DNA of 64,000 nt from Tubulanus polymorphus (lineage: Eukaryota > Nemertea > Palaeonemertea > Tubulaniformes > Tubulanidae): the NCBI RefSeq assembly GCF_964204645.1, contig NC_134030.1, forward strand, positions 124,001 through 188,000. The letters run 5' to 3'. The position numbers and the translations under genes were made by a program. This document shows, piece by piece, positions 55,766 to 64,000 of the stretch; the first letter of the stretch is position 1, and each line of letters starts with the position of its first letter. The notes under the pieces are model-generated. The model was not told the origin of the DNA, searched no databases, and saw only the letters and a list, made by a program, of their open reading frames with translations.

Positions 55766-56750
55766 GACTTATTCAGCAGTCATAAAAACTAATATATAAT
55801 GGCCAAGGCATTGTGATCGTTACACAAAACAATCTGATAAATTTGAAATGAGACTTTGAGCTGATTTTCACAACTATTATCAAATGATATAAATTATTTG
55901 TTGTGAAAAATGAATATTAACGGGATCATTTCACCGTTTGACGGTGAATGCGGCTGGATGCATTTCCGGTAGACTCGCTTCCCTGTGCAGGTTTTCAGAG
56001 CTTTTACGTGGATTGCGTAGAACGGACTAAGGTCGACACCGTTCATATATATTCCAGGGCCCTCACTTACCTTTCTAAGGTTTGAGGTCTAATTTTGGTG
56101 CTACTTTTTGGATGTTAATGCCTTGATCTGCGGTACCTGAAAAATAATTGTCGCGCTAAAATGGCATGCCGATTGCGATTCTAAAACATCTACTTTAGTT
56201 TTCGGGGATTTATTAAGATTTTCGCTTTTTATTGCTACTAAAACAACAGAATTGCTTTATGATGAAAGCTATCGGGAGATAAAGCTAGTCACTACTTTTG
56301 CATAAAATTAAAGGTTATCTGACTAAAACGTTTTGTCACAGTATTTTACTTACTTTCGATGGTTCTCTGCTCCTCGTTCCCGGGGGGGGGGGGGGGGGGA
56401 CAATGCGACCGAAAGATCAGGGCAACTGACGCCGAAGTCAATCTGATAGCGTCGAGGGATTTGAGAATTTCTTCAGTCTGGGTCCAATTCCAGGGAAACG
56501 AGTTTTTGCCGTTTTGCATCAACATCAGCCAATTAAAGGCGAACATCAGCTTATTGATGAAACGCGACCATTTTGTCGATTTGTATAAGGAAGTACAACC
56601 CAAACGTCTTAAGCTAAAATACTCATAGAACTGCAGACTCCGCGGTAAATCACTCGTGACACCTTCGTAAAGAGAAGGCAGTCGCTTTTATCGAGAAGTT
56701 CCAGGGACAGCAGAAAACAAACAAACAAACAAACAAACAAACAAGATGGC
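55766..56750 (-). other. Possible decayed or unrecognised minus-strand gene
   Basis: Minus-strand splice signals are good: donor GTAAGT after ATCGAAA (56353), acceptor AATTATTTTTCAG before about 56144, and another donor GTAAGT after TTAGAAAG (about 56080). Joined in frame, the first two pieces stay open for 19 more codons (TADQGINIQKVAPKLDLKP) to a stop. A separate frame at 56050-55905 reads MNGVDLSPFYAIHVKALKTC and onward to a stop. The plus-strand frame at 56359-56628 is also open. None has a family I know. The poly-G run at 56381-56399 breaks one frame. It could be an old retro- or transposon remnant. The (CAAA)n run at 56717-56743 is followed by AAGATGGCGAC (YY1-like). Confidence 0.25.
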
Positions 56751-56944
56751 GACTGCTCGTGAATAGCAGTATAAAGTCCTTAATTCGGTTAACAAAGCTC
56801 CGAGATATCATTCAAACAAGAGTAAAGTTCATATATGTTTACAGAAATAAATGGTTTATTGTTTGTTGACGAACATACACAACTTTATCAAATATTCATT
56901 ATATAAAATCCTAAGAAGTTTACAAACTGATGCATACAAATACA

Positions 56945-57192
56945 GGGTAGTCGCTGCGAGCCGGATACCCAACCCAACTCCATAGGAGGGGGAGGTACGT
57001 TTGCCCAATGCTCAAGACCAGCTGAAAGGTGTTTTCTCACCTCCCCCGATTTGGAAAGTGAAGCAAAAAATCATCACTTTGCAAACAATCATATTCAGGG
57101 TATTGCCGTGACGAGCCGGCTACCTCAATATATGAGGTATCCTATACTCAGCATTGGCTAAAGGTGTCGTCACCTTCCCAGATATGATTTGG
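56945..57192. other. Pair of diverged hairpin-rich sequences (possible structured RNA)
   Basis: Block A (56945-57054) and block B (57099-57192) align along their length: GGGTA...GAGCCGG-TACC, a central small hairpin (CTCC-ATA-GGAG in A; TACCTCA-ATATA-TGAGGTA in B), CAATGCT/CAGCATTGGCT, then a terminal hairpin (AGGTG-TTTTCT-CACCT in A; AAGGTG-TCGT-CACCTT in B). Bases change but pairing is kept. Block B shares GCCGTGACGA, CAATATA and GCATTGGC in order with the 3' half of U4 snRNA as I recall it, but has no Sm site. Strand and function are unknown. Confidence 0.35.
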
Positions 57193-57453
57193 GTAGATTT
57201 GAATCTCTCACTGAGTGACCACGAAATTAATATTGTACAGGCTAAATGAGTTGATAATATCTTTGTATTAAATACCCATATGAATAATGGCATCATTTTA
57301 TTCCCTATACTATCACAATAGCTGCAGTAGATCATACATTCCATAGATCATAAACCCCTTGTTTGACAGAAGATAATAAAGAAATTGTTTCAGAAATAGA
57401 GAGTGTGGTATTAGTGGAGGTGGTTAATGGAAAAAGACCATGTCCCCGGAGTA
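57193..57453. other. No gene seen
   Basis: Unique AT-rich sequence between the hairpin pair and the pentamer repeat. Confidence 0.4.
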
Positions 57454-57551
57454 GTGCGGTGCGGTGCGGTGCGGTGCGGTGCGGTGCGGTGCGGTGCGGT
57501 GCGGTGCGGTGCGGTGCGGTGCGGTGCGGTGCGGTGCTGTGCTGTGCTGTG
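57454..57551. repeat. (GTGCG)n pentanucleotide repeat, ~20 copies
   Basis: Pure GCGGT pentamers ending in three GCTGT variants. GC-rich island in AT-rich surroundings. Confidence 0.97.
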
Positions 57552-57957
57552 CGGGAAGAAAGATTCCGTCAAACAAAGAGTTTCTAATCCACGATAAAAT
57601 TAATTATTAAAAATTAATGAATTAACCCAGAAATAATATCCCTCAACCATGGTAACCATGGTAGCGAGCTTAAACCTTAATTAAATACAATGTCTGCATC
57701 GCTGATATTGATTGGTCGATTGTAAGAGATTCAATTTCCACAAAATACAAAATACAAATATTGATTACATACAATCGACTCCACATTAAGTGTTGAGCAG
57801 AATAAAAACTAACTGAGCAAAGAATAAAAGTCAGCTTGAAAACATAAAACAAATCTCCAGTTGAACATAATATGTTCAAATTGGAGATTTGTTTTCATGT
57901 TTTTCAAGATTTTATGCTCATTATTTGTGAGCAACTTATCAATAGCGAGCTTAAAGC
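57552..57957. other. No gene seen; short palindromic repeat
   Basis: An inverted repeat is visible: AAAACATAAAACAAATCTCC (about 57839) against GGAGATTTGTTTTCATGTTT (about 57883), an imperfect hairpin around ACATAATATGTT. The rest is unique. Confidence 0.5.
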
Positions 57958-58228
57958 CTACTGTATTACTGTATTACTGTATTACTGTATTACTGTATTA
58001 CTGTATTACTGTATTACTGTAATACTGTATTACTGTATTACTGTATTACTGTATTACTGTATTACTGTATTACTGTATTACTGTATTACTGTATTACTGT
58101 ATTACTGTATTACTGTATTACTGTATTACTGTATTACTGTATTACTGTATTACTGTATAACTGTATTACTGTATTACTGTAATATTGTATTACTGTATTA
58201 CTGTATTACTGTATAACTGTATTACTGT
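57958..58228. repeat. (TACTGTAT)n 8-bp repeat, ~34 copies
   Basis: Tandem TACTGTAT octamers with rare TAATACTG and TATAACTG variants. The leucine/tyrosine-rich open frame is an artefact of the repeat. Confidence 0.97.
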
Positions 58229-58740
58229 ATGCGTTTATACAAAATATTATTTGACAACTACTTAACGGAATTTCGCTACTAATGTATAGAATCTACATCA
58301 GGGGAATGAGTACCATTTAATGTTTTAGTCCAATGATCACATCCTGTAGTCCAGTGATCACATCCTGTAGTCCAGTGATCGTGAAAATCCGTTGATAGTG
58401 CGAGTGTAGTCCAATACGTGTGGTCCGATGATTGTGAAGTAGTCCGTTAGTCTTGTTTGTGATAGTCCGATATGTTGAATTCCGATGATTCTGATGTAGT
58501 CCGTTAGTCCTGTTGATGGTAGTCCAATGTGTTGAATTCCAATGATTGCGAAGTAGTCCGTTGGTCATGTGGGTAGTAATTTCACGAGTTAAAATCCCCG
58601 AGAGTATCAAACGGCTCCACCAGACTGAAAATAGAAAAGCAAGTGATGCATTGAGGGCTTTGAAAAATGTAGGATTTTAAAATTGGCAGAATCTAGAATG
58701 TAATCACACACCTAACTGAAGTAATCCTGGATCGTCCTTG
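58229..58740. repeat. Degenerate ~57-66-bp repeats (AGTCCGTTAGTC motif)
   Basis: About 58325-58580 holds two TAGTCCAGTGATCACATCCT copies and three looser copies of a unit with GTAGTCCGTTAGTC, GATAGTCCGATATGTTGA and ATTCCGATGATT. The remainder is unique. No gene. Confidence 0.65.
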
Positions 58741-61700
58741 TCAAACATCCCTCAGTAACAAACGACTTGAACATTCTGAAACTACTCGAGAAAATAGAAA
58801 TACGACCGAAGCCGAGGTTAAACAAGATATAATAAAGAGAAAATATTGAAAATTCGGAAAATATTCACTCAACAAACTGCAGCCATACTCAATCCTCCTT
58901 GTCAAACATCTCTCAGTAACAAACGACTTGAAAATTCTAAAAATACTTGAGAAAATAGAAATACGACCGAAGCCGATGTAAAACAAGATATAATATAAAA
59001 CAAGATATAATAAAAAGAAAATATTAAAGATCCGGAAAATATTCACTCAACAAACTGAAGTCATACTCAATCCTCCTGGTCAAACATCCCTCAGTAACAA
59101 ACGACTTGAACATTCTGAAACTACTTGAGACAATAGAAATACGACCGAAGCCGAGGTTAAACAAGATATAATAAAGAGAAAATATTGAAAATTCGGAAAA
59201 TATTCACTCAACAAACTGTAGCCATACTCAATCCTCCTTGGAAAACATCCCTCAGTAACAAACGACTTGAACATTCTGAAAATACTTGAGAAAATAGAAA
59301 TACGACCGAAGCCGAGGTAAAAAAAGATATAAAAAAGAGAAAATATTGAAAATTCTGAAAATATTCACTCAACAAACTGTAGCCATACTCAATCCTCCTT
59401 GTAAAACATCCCTCAGTAGCAAACGACTTGAACATTCTGATAATACTTGAGAAATAGATACACGACCGAAGCCGAGGTTAAACAAGATATAATAAAGAAA
59501 AGATATTGAAAATTCGGAAAATATTCACTCAAACTGAAGTCATACTCAATCCTCCTTGTAAAACATCCCTCAGTAACAAACGACTTGAACATTCTGAAAA
59601 TACTTGAGAAATAGATACACGACCGAAGCCGAGGTTAAACAAGATATTAAAACGAGAAAATATTGAAAATTCGGAAAATATTCACTCAAACTGAAGTCAT
59701 ACTCAATCCTCCTTGTCAAACATCCCTCAGTAACAAACGACTTGAACATTCTGAAAATACTTGAGAAATAGATACACGACCGAAGCCGAGGTTAAACAAG
59801 ATATAAAAAAGAGAAAATATTGAAAATTCTGAAAATATTCACTCAACAAACTGTAGCCATACTCAATCCTCCTTGTAAAACATCCCTCAGTAGCAAACGA
59901 CTTGAATATTCTGATAATACTTGAGAAATAGAAACACGACCGAAGCCGAGGTTAAACAAGATATAATAAAGAAAAGATATTGAATATTCGGAAAATATTC
60001 ACTCAAACTGAAGTCATACTCAATCCTCCTGGTCAAACATCCCTCAGTAACAAACAAGAACATCCTGAAAATACTTGAGAAAATAGAAACACGACCGAAG
60101 CCGAGGTTAAACAAGATATAATAAAGAGAAAATATTGAAAATTCGGAAAATATTCACTCAACAAACTGTAGCCATACTCAATCCTCCTTGTAAAACATCC
60201 CTCAGTAGCAAACGACTTGAACATTCTGAAGATACTTGAGAAAATAGAAATACGACCGAAGCCGATGTTAAACAAGATATAAAAAAGATAAAATATTGAA
60301 AATTCGGAAAATATTCACCCAACAAACTGAAGTCATACTCAATCCTCCTGGTCAAACATCCCTCAGTAACAAACAAGAACATTCTGAAAATACTTGAGAA
60401 AATAGAAACACGACCGAAGCTGAGGTTAAACAAGATATAAAAAAGATAAAATATTGAAAATTCGGAAAATATCCACCCAACAAACTGTAGTCATACTTAA
60501 TCCTCCTTGTCAAACATCCCTCAGTAACAAACGACTTGAACATTCTGAAGATACTTGAGAAAATAGAAATACGACCGAAGCCGATGTTAAACAAGATATA
60601 AAAAAGATAAAATATTGAAAATTCGGAAAATATTCACTCAACAAACTGTAGCCGTACACAATCCTCCTGGTCAAACATCCCTCAGTAACAAACAAGAACA
60701 TCCTGAAAATACTTGAGAAAATAGAAACACGACCGAAGCCGAGGTTAAACAAGATATAATAAAGATAAAATATCTGAAATTCGGAAAATATTCACTCAAC
60801 AAACTGTAGCCATACTCAATCCTCCTTGTGAAACATCCCTCAGTAGCAAACGACTTGAACATTCTGAAAATACTTGAGAAAATAGAAACACGACCGAAGC
60901 CGAGGTTAAACAAGATATAAAAAAGATAAAATATTGAAAATTCGGAAAATATTCACCCAACAAACTGTAGTCATACTTAATCCTCCTTGTCAAACATCCC
61001 TCAGTAACAAACGACTTGAACATTCTGAAGATACTTGAGAAAATAGAAATACGACCGAAGCCGATGTTAAACAAGATATAAAAAAGATAAAATATTGAAA
61101 ATTCGGAAAATATTCACCCAACAAACTGAAGTCATACTCAATCCTCCTGGTCAAACATCCCTCAGTAACAAACAAGAACATCCTGAAAATACTTGAGAAA
61201 ATAGAAACACGACCGAAGCCGAGGTTAAACAAGATATAATAAAGATAAAATATTGAAAATTCGGAAAATATTCACTCAACAAACTGTAGCCATACTCAAT
61301 CCTCTTGGTCAAACATCCCTCAGTAACAAACGACTTGAACATTCTGAAAATACTTGATAAAATAGAAACACGACCGAAGCCGAGATTAAACAAGATATAA
61401 TAAAGAGAAAATATTGATAATTCGAAAAATATTCACTCAACAAACTGTAGCCATACTCAATCCTCCTGGTCAAACATCCCTTAGTAACAAACGACTTGAA
61501 CATTCTGAAAATACTTGAGAAAATAGAAACACGACCGAAGCCGAGGTTAAACAAGATATAATAAAGAGAAAATATTGAAAATTCGGAAAATATTCACTCA
61601 ACAAACTGAAGTCATACTCAATCCTCCTTGTCAAACATCCCTCAGTAACAAACGACTTGAACATTCTGAAAATACTTGAGAAAATAGAAACACGACCGAA

Positions 61701-62705
61701 GCTGAGGTTAAACAAGTTATAAAAAGGAGAAAATATTGAAAATTCGGAAAATATTCACTCAACAAACTGTAGCCATACTCAATCCTTCTTGTAAAACATC
61801 CCTCTCAGTAGCAAACGACTTGAACATTCGGAAACAAAATAGAAATACGACCGAAGCCGAGGTTAAACAAGATATAAAAAGAGAAAATATTGAAAATTCG
61901 GAAAATATTCACTCAACAAACTGAAGTCATACTCAATCCTCCTTGTCAAACATCCCTCAGTAACAAACAAGAACATCCTGAAAATACTTGAGAAAATAGA
62001 AACACGACCGAAGCCGAGATTAAACAAGATATAATAAAGATAAAATATTGAAAATTCGGAAAATATTCACTCAACAAACTGTAGCCATACACAATCCTCC
62101 TGGTCAAACATCCCTCAGTAACAAACGACTTGAACATTCTGAAAATACTTGAGAAAATAGAAACACGACCGAAGCCGAGATTAAACAAGATATAATAAAG
62201 AGAAAATATTGATAATTCGAAAAATATTCACTCAACAAACTGTAGCCATACTCAATCCTCCTGGTCAAACATCCCTCAGTAACAAACGACTTGAACATTC
62301 TGAAAATACTTGAGAAAATAGAAACACGACCGAAGCCGAGGTTAAACAAGATATAATAAAGAGAAAATATTGAAAATTCGGAAAATATTCACCCAACAAA
62401 CTGTAGTCATACTCAATCCTCCTTGTCAAACATCCCTCAGTAACAAACGACTTGAACATTCTGAAAATACTTGAGAAAATAGAAACACGACCGAAGCCGA
62501 GGTTAAACAAGATATAATAAAGATAAAATATTGAAAATTCGGAAAATATTCACTCAACAAACTGAAGTCATACTCAATCCTCCTGGTCAAACATCCCTCA
62601 GTAACAAACGACTTGAACATTCTGAAAATACTTGTGAAAATAGAAATACGACCGAAGCCGAGGTTAAACAAGATATAATAAAGTGAAAATATTGAAAATT
62701 CGGAA
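58741..62705. repeat. ~160-bp satellite array, about 25 copies
   Basis: The unit is 154-164 bp, typically 158-161, starting CAAACATCCCTCAGTAACAA, with a central GAAATACGACCGAAGCCGAG and ending ACTGTAGCCATACTCAATCC. It is AT-rich. Between about 60033 and 61153 a short variant (AACAAACAAGAACATC, lacking part of CGACTTGAACATTC) mostly alternates with the standard one, giving a ~319-bp dimeric period. Open frames of ~80 codons on the minus strand recur in each unit only because the unit has few stops. Confidence 0.97.
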
Positions 62706-63445
62706 AATATTCACGCAAAAAAATGCGGCCATCTTAAAGGGTCACATGTGATACGATTTTACATCACTGTTCCTGCTCTCAAATATCCATGAAATGGTGA
62801 TTGATTGCTAAACTCAATATAAAATTGCCTGGCAATGTAATTGATCCTTCAATTCGTAAATGATGAACATTAATTATTACACGTCACTGATTAAAAACCT
62901 TGGTTTGGCAGTTTGTAGTTAGTGCTGTTTCTGTAACATATAGATATATAATTAGCGAGGCGGAGAAGAATGTGCTTTAGCAGAGTCTAGTTAATAAAGA
63001 AGGAAGATTAGTGAAGAACCTTAAACCATACTGGTCAAACGGGAGGTTTTTTATCTGTAACACGTATTTGGTAATTGGCTTATGGAAAATGATGGTTCTG
63101 TCCATCGTAAGTGATGTAGTTAAGTAACCGATCAACATTTCCTGATCATGGAGCGTGAGGCCAAAATGAGAGTATGAAAATTTGTCAAGGTGTCATCAAC
63201 TTAATGGCTATGGATTATGTACGTGAGAAGTTTGCGTCTCATCTTAGCTAAAAAGTAATTATTCTTCTATGGTCCTTAACTAATAAAATATGCAAACAAT
63301 CAGGCCTGTTTTGATCTACGATAGAGGCCTAGAGTCAAATTTAGACAGGCAAAGTAGGATATAATAGAGATACGACCTTGAAAATCGCTTTCACGTGTGG
63401 TTCCTAGGTTTTTTCGATATTTGTGCCACTTTTGGTTGAAAACCT
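62706..63445. other. Non-satellite interruption of the array
   Basis: About 740 bp unrelated to the satellite. It has no recognisable gene, inverted-repeat ends or LINE domains. The satellite resumes at about 63446 with more diverged copies, so this is either an insertion or a boundary between two arrays. Confidence 0.6.
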
Positions 63446-64000
63446 CGACCCTCCCGAAAATACTTGAGAAAATCAAAACACGTCCGAAGCCGATATTTAA
63501 ACGGATAAATGTTAATGTTGAAAATTCGGAAAATATTCACCCAACAAACTGTAGTCATACTTAATCCTCCTTGTCAAACATCCCTCAGTAACAAACGACT
63601 CTAACATTCTAAAAATACTTGAGAAAATAGAAATACGACCGATTAAACAAGATATAAAAAAGAGAAAATATTGATAATTCGGAAAATATTCACTCAACAA
63701 ACTGACGTCATACTCAATCCTCCTTGTCAAACATCCCTCAGTAACAAACGACTTGAACATTCTGAAAATACTTGAGAAAATAGAAACACGACCGATGCCG
63801 AGGTAAAACAAGATATTAAAAAGAGAAAATATTGAAAATTCTGAAAATATTCACTCAACAAACTGTAGTCATACTCAATCCTCCTTGTCAAACATCCCTC
63901 AGTAACAAACGACTTGAACATTCTGAAAATACTTGAGAAAATAGAAATACGACCGAAGCCGAGGTTAAACAAGATATAAAAAAGAGAAAATAATAAAGAA
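63446..64000. repeat. ~160-bp satellite, resumed and running off the window
   Basis: Three copies plus partial ones of the same unit. The first are more diverged (CACGTCCGAAGCCGATATTT; one copy lacks GAAGCCGAGGT after CGACC), as expected at an array edge. The array continues to the last base. Confidence 0.95.

Noticed and set aside
56359-56628. An 89-codon plus-strand frame ending QPKRLKLKYS
   Set aside because: It runs through a poly-G tract, and minus-strand splice signals in the same place are better; I could not decide and only listed the region as a possible decayed gene.
58741-62671. Recurrent ~80-codon minus-strand frames (MFNLGFGRVSIFSS...)
   Set aside because: They repeat with the ~160-bp satellite monomer and overlap each other in shifted frames, as expected from a stop-poor non-coding repeat.

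Overview
This is animal nuclear DNA, most likely from a marine spiralian (mollusc, brachiopod, annelid or nemertean grade). The genes have introns with consensus GT-AG junctions and conserved animal products (V-ATPase subunit a, SMUG1, a PEX19-domain protein, BRI3). There are two nuclear tRNA-Ala genes, a non-LTR retrotransposon, tRNA-derived SINE-like copies, and a lineage-expanded TRIM-like family of the kind common in lophotrochozoans. The species cannot be named from the sequence. Tandem repeats are exceptionally abundant and make up roughly a third of the window.

Layout. (1) 1-6.8 kb: the 5' exons of V-ATPase subunit a (minus strand) in a repeat-rich setting, including a 0.5 kb imperfect CAG tract. 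(2) 6.8-9.2 kb: a divergent promoter-like region with two GTCACATGAC E-boxes, a tRNA-Ala(AGC), and a two-exon 125-residue single-pass membrane protein of unknown function. (3) 9.2-16.2 kb: SMUG1 (minus strand, three coding exons) with an unusual ~380-residue N-terminal extension; downstream of it lie a 60-bp tandem repeat, a (TA)n tract and a cluster of CTCF-like motifs. (4) 17.6-45.3 kb: a tandemly triplicated locus. Each unit holds one single-coding-exon TRIM-like gene (coiled coil plus propeller-like C-terminus, no RING or B-box) followed by a mucin-like gene. Only the third mucin gene is complete (664 residues, transmembrane segment, FDNPTF tail). The first two are cut short inside the Thr-rich repeat and would give 76-residue peptides with a signal sequence. 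Unit 2 also carries a 3.7 kb LINE insertion whose empty site is preserved in units 1 and 3. A decayed TRIM fragment lies upstream of unit 1. (5) 45.6-47.3 kb: a 20-bp minisatellite of about 82 copies that seems to have grown from the end of a small inverted-repeat element. (6) 48-51 kb: a six-exon gene with a PEX19-type C-terminal domain and a CaaX ending but a non-canonical N-terminus. (7) 53.5-54.4 kb: a BRI3 homologue. (8) 55.7 kb: a second, identical tRNA-Ala(AGC), minus strand. (9) 56-58.7 kb: weak gene-like remnants, a pair of diverged hairpin-rich sequences and three simple repeats. (10) 58.7 kb to the end: a ~160-bp satellite array, interrupted once and running off the window.

The single-copy genes look like unrelated housekeeping neighbours. 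The triplicated TRIM/mucin block is the main lineage-specific feature; its most striking details are a minisatellite made of reiterated 5' splice sites and a coding repeat carrying ten CRE octamers. All exon models come from reading splice signals, reading-frame phase and remembered family features. No alignment or database search was run.
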